Shown here in pieces: positions 7,544 through 16,307 of a stretch of 64,000 nucleotides of DNA. Positions within the stretch are counted from its first letter, which is position 1; the number at the start of each line of letters is the position of its first letter. The translations under genes and the position numbers were made by a program. The stretch is from Roseiarcus sp963784805 (GTDB lineage: Bacteria; Pseudomonadota; Alphaproteobacteria; Rhizobiales; Beijerinckiaceae), in contig CAWASR010000009.1 of NCBI GenBank assembly GCA_963784805.1, positions 124,001-188,000 of the forward strand, in the 5' to 3' direction. The notes beneath the pieces are model-generated. The model did not search any database and was not told the origin of the DNA. It saw only the letters and a program-made list of their open reading frames with translations.

Positions 7544-9879
7544 CAGCGCCGCTAAATCGTCGCAATTGGGCAACATCGTTGCATCATTGCCACGGAGGCA
7601 AGGCGTTATCGACTTCGCCGGGCGGCTTTCGGTCTAAGGGTTTGACAGGGACGACGATCACCGGCGCGCGCGGTTCGGCGCCCTTTGAAGAGAGGCCCGC
7701 GGGACGATTTGGCCCGTTCGCGGTCGGCGCGGCCTTCGTGCTGGCGCTGGCGACGTTTCTCGTCTTCGCCGGCTTCACCCCCATTCTCCCCACCGCAGGC
7801 GTTGTTTGGACGCTGCTGATCGGCGACGGCCTCGTCGTCCTCACCTTGATCATCCTCATCGGCTTCGAGCTGGCGCGGCTCAGGGCGGCGCGGCGCGCGG
7901 CGCGCGCGGGCGCCCGGCTGCACAGCCGGGTTGTCGCCCTGTTTTCGCTGGTCGCGGCGATTCCCGCGATCGTGACCGCGGTCGTCGCCACCGTTTCAGT
8001 CGAGTGGGCGATCAACCCCCGCTTCATGACCGACGTCGCGGCGTTCATCAATGAATCCAACCAGGCGACCCAGCTCTACCGAGAGTCCCAGTGCCGCGCC
8101 CTCCTTCGGGACGTGGTGCTGACCGCGGACGACATCGCGCGAAGTTCGCTGCTGCTGCGCTCGGATCCGGCCCAATTCAAGGAATACTTCAGTTCGCGAT
8201 CCAAGACCCTCGGCTTCAACGCCGCCGCGATCATGAAGAGCGATGGAACGACGGTCGAAATCGCGGCGGGCTCGGACGATAAACTGATCGCCAAGCCTGA
8301 ATCGTCCGATTTCCGGGACGCCGCCAATGACGAGGCCCTGTGCGGCATGCTTGGCGTGGGCAATGTCTTCGTTGGCATCCGGCCCATACCCGGCGTGGAA
8401 GGGCAATTCCTGTACGCCGCGCGCGGAATCGATCCTTTGGCGGCCAAAATGGCGATCGACGCGGCCAACGTCGGCAACGTATTCGGACGGTTCGAAGCCC
8501 ATAGGCATAATCTCGAGCTCGGCTTCGCCACCGTCTTCGTGCTGCTGGCCCTGACGATGCTGTTTTCGGCGATCTGGCTCGGGCTCGCCTTCGCCAATCA
8601 ACTCGTGGGACCGATCCGTCGTCTGATCCGCGCCACCGACCAGGTCGCCTCCGGCAATCTTCACGTCCAGGTGCCCACGCGCTCCTCGGATGGCGACCTC
8701 GGTCATCTCGGCGACACTTTCAACAAAATGACTTCGGAATTACTGCGCCAGCAAACCGGCCTGATCGAGGCCAACGCGCTCAACGACGAGCGCCGCGCCT
8801 TTATCGAGGCGGTGCTGGCGGGCGTGCCGGCGGGCGTCCTGGGCGTCGACAACGAAGGCGTGATCACAGTCTCAAACGCCGCCGCCGAGCGCCTTCTCGG
8901 CGGCGAACGCGGGTTGATCGGAAGGTCCGTGGAGGCGGCCCAGCATAGCATTGCGTCGATCTGGGAACAGGCTCGCTCGTTGCGGATGCGTCTTCACCAG
9001 GGCCAGGCGACCGTTCTTCGAGACGGACGCGAGCGCATTCTCAATGTTCGCGTCACCGGCAATCCGGGGCGCGACGATCGCGGAAGCGTCATCACGCTCG
9101 ACGACATCAGCGATCTCGTCACCGCCCAGCGCACCGCCGCCTGGGCCGACGTCGCGCGCCGCATCGCCCACGAGATCAAGAATCCACTGACGCCGATCCA
9201 GCTCTCCGCCGAGCGATTGAAGCGGCGCTACGGCCGGCACATTGTCGAGGGGAGGGAGGTCTTCGACCAATGCACCGACACGATCATTCGCCAAGTCGAC
9301 GACATCAAGCGCATGGTCGACGAATTCTCGTCCTTCGCCCGCATGCCCAATGCGCGGCCGACCCGCGACGATCTGACCGATTGCGTGCGCCAGGCGATTT
9401 TCCTGATGCGGGTCGGACGGTCGGACATCCATTTCGAGGAGCAATTGCCGGCCGAACCGGTGTTCGCCGACTTCGATCGCCGGCTCATTTCGCAAGCGCT
9501 CACAAACGTTCTGAAAAACGCCACGGAAGGCATTGACGCGTTGGGAGAATCCGAGGGAAACAAAATCGTCCTGACAACTTTGGCCGCCGACTCGGGGGGG
9601 TACGCCGAGATCTCCGTCAGCGACAACGGCAAGGGCTTCCCGCGCGAGGAGCGCCATCGCCTCACCGAACCCTATGTGACGACGCGGGCGGAAGGCACCG
9701 GGCTCGGCCTGCCGATAGTGGTCAAGGTTTTCGAGGACCATGGCGGCGGGGTCGAACTGCTCGACGGACTGGCGCGCCCGGACGGCGGCCACGGCGCAAA
9801 GGTTCTGATGAAATTGCCGTTGCCGGGCGCCCCTCGCAACGACGCCGCGCCGGAGAGCGAGAAGATCGGATCGTCCTGA
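7540..9879 (+). CDS. ntrY: Nitrogen regulation sensor histidine kinase NtrY
   Basis: Membrane histidine kinase of the alphaproteobacterial NtrYX system, linked to nitrogen and redox sensing. Three hydrophobic segments near the N-terminus, an extracytoplasmic region, another membrane segment followed by HAMP (LVGPIRRLIRATDQVASGNL), a PAS domain (FIEAVLAGVPAGVLGVDNEG), then the H-box IAHEIKNPLTPIQLS and ATPase boxes NVLKNATEG, DNGKGF and GTGLGLPI. No ATG is available before the first membrane segment; TTG at 7540 overlaps the ntrC stop, and TTG at 7642 is the alternative, so the start is uncertain. Stop overlaps the ntrX start. Confidence 0.93.
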   Translation: MTAPLNRRNWATSLHHCHGGKALSTSPGGFRSKGLTGTTITGARGSAPFEERPAGRFGPFAVGAAFVLALATFLVFAGFTPILPTAGVVWTLLIGDGLVVLTLIILIGFELARLRAARRAARAGARLHSRVVALFSLVAAIPAIVTAVVATVSVEWAINPRFMTDVAAFINESNQATQLYRESQCRALLRDVVLTADDIARSSLLLRSDPAQFKEYFSSRSKTLGFNAAAIMKSDGTTVEIAAGSDDKLIAKPESSDFRDAANDEALCGMLGVGNVFVGIRPIPGVEGQFLYAARGIDPLAAKMAIDAANVGNVFGRFEAHRHNLELGFATVFVLLALTMLFSAIWLGLAFANQLVGPIRRLIRATDQVASGNLHVQVPTRSSDGDLGHLGDTFNKMTSELLRQQTGLIEANALNDERRAFIEAVLAGVPAGVLGVDNEGVITVSNAAAERLLGGERGLIGRSVEAAQHSIASIWEQARSLRMRLHQGQATVLRDGRERILNVRVTGNPGRDDRGSVITLDDISDLVTAQRTAAWADVARRIAHEIKNPLTPIQLSAERLKRRYGRHIVEGREVFDQCTDTIIRQVDDIKRMVDEFSSFARMPNARPTRDDLTDCVRQAIFLMRVGRSDIHFEEQLPAEPVFADFDRRLISQALTNVLKNATEGIDALGESEGNKIVLTTLAADSGGYAEISVSDNGKGFPREERHRLTEPYVTTRAEGTGLGLPIVVKVFEDHGGGVELLDGLARPDGGHGAKVLMKLPLPGAPRNDAAPESEKIGSS

Positions 9880-11246
9880 TGATTGCTGACATTCTCATCG
9901 TCGACGACGAAGAGGACATCCGTCAACTCGTCGCCGGCATTCTGGAGGACGAGGGTCATGGCGCGCGCCTTGCGCGCAATTCGGACGAGGCGATCTCGGC
10001 GATCGAGGCGCGCCGGCCGCAACTGGTCCTGCTCGACATCTGGTTGCAAGGCTCGAAGCTGGACGGTCTCCAGCTGCTCGAAGCGATCAAACGGCAAAAT
10101 CCGCAGGTGCCGGTCGTCATGATTTCAGGACACGGCAACATCGAGACGGCGGTGACGGCGATCAAGCTCGGCGCCTACGACTTCATCGAAAAGCCGTTCA
10201 AGGCGGACCGTCTGATCCTGATCGCCGAGCGGGCGCTGGAGACCTCGCGGCTCAAGCGCGAGGTCAACGATCTTCGCGCCCGCGGCGGGGCGGTCACCCG
10301 GATGATCGGTTCTTCGACGGCGATCGTCAATCTCAAGCGAATCATCGAGAAGATCGGGCCAGCCAATTCGCGCGTTCTCATTTCAGGCGCGGCCGGTTCC
10401 GGCAAGGAACTGGCCGCCAGGCTCATCCATGGAAGCTCGACCCGCGCGGAAGGTCCGTTCGTCGTCATCAACGCGCCGGCGATGTCGCCCCAGGGGATGG
10501 AGGCCGAGCTTTTCGGCATCGAGGCCGTGACCGACGGCTCCAGGCGGATCGGCGCTCTCGAGGAGGCTCACGGCGGTACGCTCTATCTCGACGAGGTCGC
10601 CGACATGCCGCGCGAGACCCAGGCGAAAATCCTTCGCGTCCTGGTCGATCAGAACTTTCAGCGAGTCGGCGGCTCGTCTCGCGTTTTTGTCGACGTGCGG
10701 ATCATCTCCTCAACCAGCCGGGATCTCGCCGAGGCGATCACCGAGGGGCGCTTCCGCGAGGACCTCTTTCACCGTCTCTCGGTGGTGCCGATTCGGGTGC
10801 CGTCGCTGGCGGAGAGGCGCGAGGACATCCCCGAGCTCGTTCAATATTTCCTGGAGCTGGCCGCGGCCAGCATGGGGGTCGCGCCGCGCCGCGTCGGCGC
10901 GGACGCGATGGCGGTATTGCAGTCGCACGACTGGCCGGGAAACATCCGCCAGCTGCGCAACAATGTCGAACGGTTGATGATCCTGGCGCTCGGCGATCCG
11001 AACGCCGAGATTTCGGCGTCGATGCTGCCGGCGGAGGTCGGCGCGCTGGTGCCGGCGGTCGCCAGCGGCATCGGCGGCGAGAAGCTGTTGAGCCTTCCGC
11101 TGCGCGACGCGCGCGAGGCGTTCGAGCGCGACTATCTGGTGGCCCAGTTGAGCCGATTCAGCGGCAACATCTCGCGGACGGCGGAATTCATCGGCATGGA
11201 GCGCTCGGCGCTCCATCGCAAGCTCAAGTCCCTCGGCGTCGAATAG
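9879..11246 (+). CDS. ntrX: Response regulator NtrX
   Basis: 455 residues. Receiver domain with Asp53 in LLDIWLQGSKLDG, AAA+ domain with GAAGSGKE (Walker A) and TLYLDEVADMP (Walker B), and a C-terminal Fis-type helix-turn-helix (RFSGNISRTAEFIGMERSALHRK). The sigma-54-contacting GAFTGA loop is missing: at its place after AELFG the sequence reads IEAVTDGSRR. This is the usual condition of alphaproteobacterial NtrX, which is therefore thought not to activate sigma-54 promoters in the NtrC manner. Translationally coupled to ntrY (TGATG). Confidence 0.95.
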   Translation: MIADILIVDDEEDIRQLVAGILEDEGHGARLARNSDEAISAIEARRPQLVLLDIWLQGSKLDGLQLLEAIKRQNPQVPVVMISGHGNIETAVTAIKLGAYDFIEKPFKADRLILIAERALETSRLKREVNDLRARGGAVTRMIGSSTAIVNLKRIIEKIGPANSRVLISGAAGSGKELAARLIHGSSTRAEGPFVVINAPAMSPQGMEAELFGIEAVTDGSRRIGALEEAHGGTLYLDEVADMPRETQAKILRVLVDQNFQRVGGSSRVFVDVRIISSTSRDLAEAITEGRFREDLFHRLSVVPIRVPSLAERREDIPELVQYFLELAAASMGVAPRRVGADAMAVLQSHDWPGNIRQLRNNVERLMILALGDPNAEISASMLPAEVGALVPAVASGIGGEKLLSLPLRDAREAFERDYLVAQLSRFSGNISRTAEFIGMERSALHRKLKSLGVE

Positions 11247-11273
11247 CGAAAGCGCGGGCAAGGGGGCTCAGAG

Positions 11274-12131
11274 ATGTCGCGCATCGCCTATGTCAACGGG
11301 CGCTACCTGCCGCTTGCGACGGCTGCGGTGTCGATCGAAGATCGCGCTTTTACATTCGGCGACGGGGTCTACGAAGTGTGTGAAGTCAGGCGAGGCGCGC
11401 TGATCGACGAGGCGCGCCATCTCGCCCGCCTCGGACGATCGCTCGCTGCGCTGCGCATATCATGGCCGATCGGGGAGGGCGCGTTGCGCGCGGTCATGCG
11501 CGAGACAATATCGCGCAATCGGGTGCGAGACGGTCTCGTGTACTTGCAGGTCAGTCGCGGCGCCGCGCGGCGCGACCATGGGTTTCCGGAGCGCGGCGTG
11601 AGACCGGGCCTCGTCGTCACCGCCCGTTCGCTTAATCCCGATCTCGGCGAGGCCCGGGCGGCGGCGGGAGTCGCGGTGATCACGACGCCCGATGAGCGCT
11701 GGGCGCACCCGCACATCAAGACCCTGCAACTGCTGCCCAATGTGCTGGCCAAGCAGGCCGCGCGGGAAGCCGGCGCGTTCGAGGCCTGGTACGTCGATCG
11801 AGACGGATTCGTCACCGACGGAGCCTCGACCAACGCATGGATCGTCAACCACGATGGCGCGCTCGTCACCCGTCAGGCGGACAACGCGATTTTGCACGGC
11901 GTCACCCGCGCGACCCTGCTGGACGTCGCCGACAGTCTCGCGCTTCGCCTCGAACAACGGCCTTTCACGCCTCAGGAGGCCTATGACGCGCGAGAGGCGT
12001 TCCTTTCGAGCGCGACGACAATCGCCATGCCGGTGGTGGCGATCGACGGCCGGACGATCGGCGAGGGGCGCCCGGGGCCAATCGTTCTCGCGCTTCGGCG
12101 GGCGTTCCACGCAGTCGCGGGGAGGTCATGA
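11274..12131 (+). CDS. D-amino acid aminotransferase (fold-type IV PLP enzyme)
   Basis: 285 residues of the BCAT/D-alanine aminotransferase family. Lys149 in HIKTLQLLPN is the Schiff-base lysine; FTFGDGVYEV near residues 27-36 and ITDGASTNAW-like VTDGASTNAWIV are the cofactor-phosphate and dimer-interface motifs. It probably interconverts D-alanine and D-glutamate for cell-wall synthesis, though 4-amino-4-deoxychorismate lyase and branched-chain transaminase share the fold. It starts 27 bases after ntrX and precedes hfq, the usual alphaproteobacterial position. Confidence 0.88.
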   Translation: MSRIAYVNGRYLPLATAAVSIEDRAFTFGDGVYEVCEVRRGALIDEARHLARLGRSLAALRISWPIGEGALRAVMRETISRNRVRDGLVYLQVSRGAARRDHGFPERGVRPGLVVTARSLNPDLGEARAAAGVAVITTPDERWAHPHIKTLQLLPNVLAKQAAREAGAFEAWYVDRDGFVTDGASTNAWIVNHDGALVTRQADNAILHGVTRATLLDVADSLALRLEQRPFTPQEAYDAREAFLSSATTIAMPVVAIDGRTIGEGRPGPIVLALRRAFHAVAGRS

Positions 12132-12164
12132 CAGCCGGTTTAACATTGTGATATCGGTTATGCG

Positions 12165-12193
12165 TTCGACCTTCGTGCTTTTCGTGATATAAG
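12165..12193 (+). promoter_or_regulatory. Candidate sigma-70-type promoter for hfq
   Basis: TTCGAC at 12165-12170 and TATAAG at 12188-12193 are separated by 17 bases and lie about 80 bases before the hfq ATG, inside an AT-richer gap between the aminotransferase and hfq. Spacing is ideal and the -10 is good; the -35 is a weaker match. Prediction from pattern only. Confidence 0.45.
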
Positions 12194-12274
12194 GGGCCAT
12201 ACGGCGTGTCACAAAAGGCGCGCATGAGGATTGAATGAGAGCCGCCCGCAAAGGCCTAACAAACGGAAAAACTC

Positions 12275-12529
12275 ATGGCAACCGAGAAGGCGCAGAACCT
12301 CCAGGACACGTTTCTCAACCACGTGCGGAAATCCAAGACGTCGGTCACGATTTTTCTGGTCAACGGAGTCAAATTGCAGGGCTTTGTCACCTGGTTCGAC
12401 AATTTCTGCGTTTTGCTGCGGCGCGACGGGCACTCGCAGCTCGTCTACAAACACGCGATCTCCACCATCATGCCCGCTGGCCCGATCACGATGTTCGAGG
12501 CGGTGGAGGATGGCGCCGACGCTCACTGA
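12275..12529 (+). CDS. hfq: RNA chaperone Hfq
   Basis: 84 residues, typical of alphaproteobacterial Hfq (about 80). Sm1 motif with LQDTFLN and VNGVKLQGF, Sm2 motif YKHAIST (KH pair included) and the FDNFCVLL strand are all present, giving the hexameric ring that anneals small RNAs with mRNAs. ATG preceded by an ACGGAAAAACTC leader. The last 20 bases overlap the hflX start, as commonly seen for the hfq-hflX pair. Confidence 0.97.
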   Translation: MATEKAQNLQDTFLNHVRKSKTSVTIFLVNGVKLQGFVTWFDNFCVLLRRDGHSQLVYKHAISTIMPAGPITMFEAVEDGADAH

Positions 12530-13910
12530 GCAGACGGATTTGGACTCGTCTCGCGACGCGATCGACAATCGGGAAAAGGCTCTTGCGTCCGGCACGCGCG
12601 CGCACGTCGTATGCCCGCGTTTAACGCGCGGCCAGACCGGCGAGCGGGGCGCGTTGCGCAGTCTTGAGGCGCGGCGCGAAGAGGCGGTCGGACTGGCGCG
12701 CGCAATCGATCTCAAGGTCGTCGGGGCCCAGACCATCTCCCTGAACGCAATCCGGCCGGCGACCTATCTCGGCAAGGGCAAGGTCGAGGCGATCGCCGCC
12801 GAGGTCAAGGCCGAGGCGATCGACCTCGTAGTGATGGATTGCGCGCTATCCCCGGTGCAGCAGCGCAACCTGGAGAAGGCCTTCCAATGCAAGGTCATCG
12901 ACCGGACAGGGCTGATCCTCGAGATTTTCGGCCGCAGGGCGCGCACCGCCGAGGGCGCGCTGCAAGTGGAGCTGGCGCATCTGGCCTATCAGCGTTCGCG
13001 CCTCGTCAGGTCGTGGACCCATCTTGAGCGTCAGCGCGGCGGATTCGGCTTTCTCGGCGGCCCCGGCGAGACCCAGATCGAAACCGACCGCCGCCTGATT
13101 CAGGAGCGCATGGTCCGCATCGAGCGGGAGCTGGAGGGAGTCAAGCGCACGCGAGGCCTGCACCGTGCGAACCGCGGCGACGTTCCCTATCCGACCGTCG
13201 CGTTGGTCGGCTACACCAACGCGGGCAAGTCGACCCTGTTCAATCGGCTGACCCGGGCCGAGGTCATGACGGCGGACATGCTGTTCGCCACCCTCGATCC
13301 GACCATGCGGCTGATCAAGTTGCCGCACGGCGGTTCGGCGATCCTTTCGGATACGGTCGGCTTCATTTCGGAGCTGCCGACGCAGCTGATCTCCGCCTTT
13401 CGCGCGACGCTGGAAGAAGTCCGGGCCGCCGACGCGATCGTGCATGTGCACGATCTCTCCCACGCCGACAGCGAGGCGCAGACCGGGGACGTCGACGCGA
13501 TCCTCGATCAACTCGGCGTCGCCGACCGGGCCGATCGCGTGATCGAGGTCTGGAACAAGCTCGACAAACTCGACCCGGACGCGCGCGCTTTGTTCGCGCT
13601 GGAGCGGGATGGCGAAGAGGCGGCGCCGATCGCTGTCTCCGCTTTGACGGGGGAGGGGCTCGACCGCCTCCTGGCGGCGATCGAGGATCGGCTGGCGCGC
13701 GCTCGCGCCGTCATCGACCTCACCCTCGATTCAACCGACGGACCGGGCCTGCATTGGCTCTACGAGCACGGCGAAGTGATGAGCCGCCGCGACGAGGGGG
13801 ACGCAATCCATCTCAGCGTGCGCATCGCGCCCGACCGGCTCGCGCGGGTGCGGGACCGCTTCGCGCGGTCGGTCGTAGAGCCGGCCTCTCATCGTCGACG
13901 CAAACGCTAA
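12510..13910 (+). CDS. hflX: GTPase HflX
   Basis: 466 residues from ATG 12510, which lies within the end of hfq. The N-terminal HflX domain shows the glycine-rich TYLGKGKVEAI motif; the RGG(F)GFLGGPGETQIETDRR stretch is a family hallmark; the G domain has GYTNAGKST (G1), the DTVGFI (G3) and WNKLD (G4). HflX binds the 50S subunit and rescues or splits stalled 70S ribosomes under heat stress. The open frame extends further 5' through hfq, but only the overlap start is plausible. Confidence 0.94.
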   Translation: MAPTLTEQTDLDSSRDAIDNREKALASGTRAHVVCPRLTRGQTGERGALRSLEARREEAVGLARAIDLKVVGAQTISLNAIRPATYLGKGKVEAIAAEVKAEAIDLVVMDCALSPVQQRNLEKAFQCKVIDRTGLILEIFGRRARTAEGALQVELAHLAYQRSRLVRSWTHLERQRGGFGFLGGPGETQIETDRRLIQERMVRIERELEGVKRTRGLHRANRGDVPYPTVALVGYTNAGKSTLFNRLTRAEVMTADMLFATLDPTMRLIKLPHGGSAILSDTVGFISELPTQLISAFRATLEEVRAADAIVHVHDLSHADSEAQTGDVDAILDQLGVADRADRVIEVWNKLDKLDPDARALFALERDGEEAAPIAVSALTGEGLDRLLAAIEDRLARARAVIDLTLDSTDGPGLHWLYEHGEVMSRRDEGDAIHLSVRIAPDRLARVRDRFARSVVEPASHRRRKR

Positions 13911-14129
13911 AGGCGCCTCCTCCGCCCGCTCGCGCGCGAGCCCTGGGGCAGAAGCCGAAGTCGCGTTCGAGCCCGGCCACGGCCGTCATTCATTGTCTGT
14001 GAACCTTGTCGCGCGGTTTCCAACCGTTTCGCCGACTTCTGCGTCATCATTCGATCGCCCGGACCGCGCGCGTCCGCCGCCCTGACTTTTTCGCGGGGCG
14101 CAATAGCGAGACTGGCCGACCCGAAAACA

Positions 14130-14150
14130 TACGGAACGGTGCGTTCCATA
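14130..14150. promoter_or_regulatory. Inverted repeat, candidate TetR operator
   Basis: GGAACG-gtg-CGTTCC is a perfect 6-bp-arm palindrome at 14133-14147; extended to 14130-14150 the arms are nine bases with one mismatch. It lies about 85 bases before the TetR-family ATG at 14236, a typical autoregulatory position. Confidence 0.45.
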
Positions 14151-14182
14151 ATGATTGCGCATATCCATAATTACGAGCCTTT

Positions 14183-14206
14183 TCGTCTCGAAAATAAGCG
14201 AGACGA
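14183..14206. promoter_or_regulatory. Second inverted repeat, candidate TetR operator
   Basis: TCGTCTCG and CGAGACGA form perfect 8-bp arms around an 8-base AT-rich spacer, 30 bases before the regulator's start codon. Size and position fit a dimer-binding operator; a transcript hairpin is the alternative. Confidence 0.45.
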
Positions 14207-14235
14207 TCCGTTCCGCCCTGCGCTAAGCTGCCGCG

Positions 14236-14823
14236 ATGAGCGAATCAGGAAGGCGTCCGATCGGCCGGCCCTTCAGCGAGGCGAGCAAGGCGGCGCTCAT
14301 CGACGCCGCCTATTGGCGGGTGCTGAACGAGGGTTATGACGCGCTGACGGTGGACGCGATCGCCAAGGCCGCCGGAGCGGGCAAACAGACGCTCTATCGC
14401 CGATGGCCGAACAAGGCGGCGCTGGTCATCGAGGCCCTGGCGGCGAAGGCGGCCGACCGCATCGACCGCCCGCGCGAGGCGGCCGTCCGCGCCGGCGATC
14501 TTGCGGCCTATCTGAAGGCGGAATTCGCGTCCTTGAAGCCGTTCGCCGGCTCGCTCGGGGCGCTGTTCGTCGAATCCCAGGCGGACCCGCGCACGGCCGA
14601 AGCCTTCCGGGCGACGATGCTGAAGCCGCGCCAGACGGCGCTCAGACAGATAATGGCGGCCCGCTCGGCGGACGCCCAGCTGCGCGACGCGCTGATCGAA
14701 GCGATCGACGGCGCCATCTGGCGGCGGTTATTTCTCGGGGAGGCGCTCGACGAGGGATTCGCGCTCCGGTTGGCGAGGCTTGCGCCTCTCGCGCCTATGA
14801 CGGGCGCCCGCGCGCGGCGATGA
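14236..14823 (+). CDS. TetR/AcrR family transcriptional regulator
   Basis: 195 residues. N-terminal helix-turn-helix: AALIDAAYWRVLNEGYDALTV... followed by IAKAAGAGKQTLYRRWPNKAALV (about 36-60), the standard TetR DNA-binding signature. The C-terminal half is an effector-binding/dimerisation domain of the TetR_C type with no recognisable ligand. No adjacent same-strand target gene exists, so the target may be itself (palindromes upstream). Its 3' end overlaps the convergent DUF1697 gene by 29 bases. Confidence 0.88.
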   Translation: MSESGRRPIGRPFSEASKAALIDAAYWRVLNEGYDALTVDAIAKAAGAGKQTLYRRWPNKAALVIEALAAKAADRIDRPREAAVRAGDLAAYLKAEFASLKPFAGSLGALFVESQADPRTAEAFRATMLKPRQTALRQIMAARSADAQLRDALIEAIDGAIWRRLFLGEALDEGFALRLARLAPLAPMTGARARR

Positions 14824-15353
14824 GTTCGCCCAGCTTCAGGACCGTGCGCCAGTTGCGCGAGGTCGAAACGACGCCGAGCCTCGAGTTCGAACCAGGCGTT
14901 GGTCAGCCTGGTGCGGGCGACGCCCGAAGGCAGGCGCAGATAGACATCCTGTCCGCAAACCAAGAACTCGTCCGGCGGCGAGCGGTTGGGATCAAGACGC
15001 GCCAGGCTCGCCGCGCTCGGGGTTTCGGTAAGACAGAGCGCATGAAGCGTATCGGGATCAGCGCCGCGGCCGAGGAACGGGTTGCCGTCGATCAGCGCTC
15101 TCCAGGCCGCGGAGCCGCGCAGCGCCATCGGCGCGGCGAATCCGAATTCGCGGTTGATCGCGCCGGCGACCGCTTCAACGATCTTCGCCGCCTTCGCGCC
15201 GGTCGCGGCAAAGACGACGTTGCCGCTCTGTATGAGGGTATCGACGTCGCTCGCGCCCGCCTCGACGAATAGCGCCCGCAGCCGCTCCATCGGCAGGCGG
15301 TTGGCGCCGCCGACATTGACCCCCCGCAACAGCGCGACATAGGCCTGTTTCAT
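14795..15353 (-). pseudogene. DUF1697 protein gene interrupted by a +1 frameshift
   Basis: From ATG 15353 the protein shows the DUF1697 N-terminus (YVALLRGVNVGGANRL, then TLIQSGNVVF). After about residue 158 the frame loses the family's C-terminus. The expected end, LGVVSTSRNWRTVLKLGELI..., is present in another frame and stops at 14795. Removing one base around 14877-14881 (reading GAGGCTC as GAGCTC on the coding strand) rejoins them to a normal protein of about 185 residues. Function of DUF1697 is unknown. The gene begins 10 bases after the mazG stop in the same direction. Sequencing error or genuine decay cannot be told apart here. Confidence 0.75.
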
Positions 15354-15363
15354 CGCGCGCCGT

Positions 15364-16197
15364 TCAGTTGCGGCGCCGTTCGAACCCCTTGGCTTCGGTC
15401 CACAAGGCCTCCATCTCCTCGAGATCGGCGCTTTCCGGCCTTCGTCCGCTCTCAGCGAGACGATTTTCGATATGGGCGAAACGGCGTTCGAATTTGGCGT
15501 TGGCGTCGCGCAGCGCCGCCTCGGCGTCGACGTCGAGATGACGCGCCAGGTTGACGACGGCGAACAGGACATCGCCGACCTCGCTCGTCAGAGCTTCCCG
15601 GGAGCCGCCGGCGATTTCGGCCTCGACCTCGGCGATCTCCTCGCTGAGTTTCGCCAACACCGCGCGAACGTCGCTCCAGTCGAAGCCGACCTTGGCGGCG
15701 CGCTGTTGAAGCTTGAGGGCCCGCAAAAGCGCGGGCAGAGCGGCCGGCACGCCGCCGAGCGCGCCGGCGGGCGCCTCGGCCGGAGCGCCCGCCGCCGCGC
15801 GCGCTTGCGCTCGTTGACGCTTCTCGTCGGCCTTGATGCGCCCCCAAAGACTCTTGACGGCGTCGGCGTTTATTTTGCCGGCGTCGCCGAAGACATGCGG
15901 ATGCCGGCGGATCAGTTTGGTCGTTATCGCCTCGACCACGCCGCCGAAGTCGAACGACCCCGCTTCCTCCGCCATGCGCGCATGGAAGACGACCTGCAGC
16001 AGAAGGTCGCCGAGTTCGTCGCGCAAATCCTCCGCATCGGCGCGCTCGATCGCGTCGGCGACCTCATAAGCCTCCTCGATCGTGAACGGCGCGATCGAAG
16101 CGAAGGTCTGCTCGACGTCCCAGGGACAGCCGCTGACAGGATCGCGAAGCGCCGCCATGATTTCGATCAGGCGGCGGATGTCGGACGAAGGCTGCAT
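15364..16197 (-). CDS. mazG: Nucleoside triphosphate pyrophosphohydrolase MazG
   Basis: 277 residues with two MazG domains. The first holds GCPWDVEQTF and the metal-binding EEAYEV...DELGDLLLQVVFHA cluster; the second holds KLSEEIAEVEAEI and SEVGDVLFAVVNLARHL. The dimeric enzyme hydrolyses (d)NTPs, including damaged ones, to NMP and pyrophosphate. An alanine-rich linker (about residues 148-170) between domains is longer than in E. coli MazG (263 residues). hflX and mazG are neighbours in many alphaproteobacteria; here a TetR gene separates them. Confidence 0.93.
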   Translation of the reverse strand: MQPSSDIRRLIEIMAALRDPVSGCPWDVEQTFASIAPFTIEEAYEVADAIERADAEDLRDELGDLLLQVVFHARMAEEAGSFDFGGVVEAITTKLIRRHPHVFGDAGKINADAVKSLWGRIKADEKRQRAQARAAAGAPAEAPAGALGGVPAALPALLRALKLQQRAAKVGFDWSDVRAVLAKLSEEIAEVEAEIAGGSREALTSEVGDVLFAVVNLARHLDVDAEAALRDANAKFERRFAHIENRLAESGRRPESADLEEMEALWTEAKGFERRRN

Positions 16198-16307
16198 GCA
16201 CCGAGCTTAAATGCCGCCGGACCGGGGAACTATGACGAGCGAACCGATCGGCCTCGCAACGCCTTCGCGCGGGCAGGCCAAGCCTGCGCCGCGCGTTCAA
16301 GGTCAAA

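Larger units (their letters stand above)
13911..14235. other. 325-base intergenic region between hflX and a TetR gene
   Basis: No convincing gene. The first half is GC-rich; the second half is AT-richer and holds two inverted repeats just upstream of the TetR regulator (described separately), so it is probably that gene's promoter and operator region. Confidence 0.6.
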
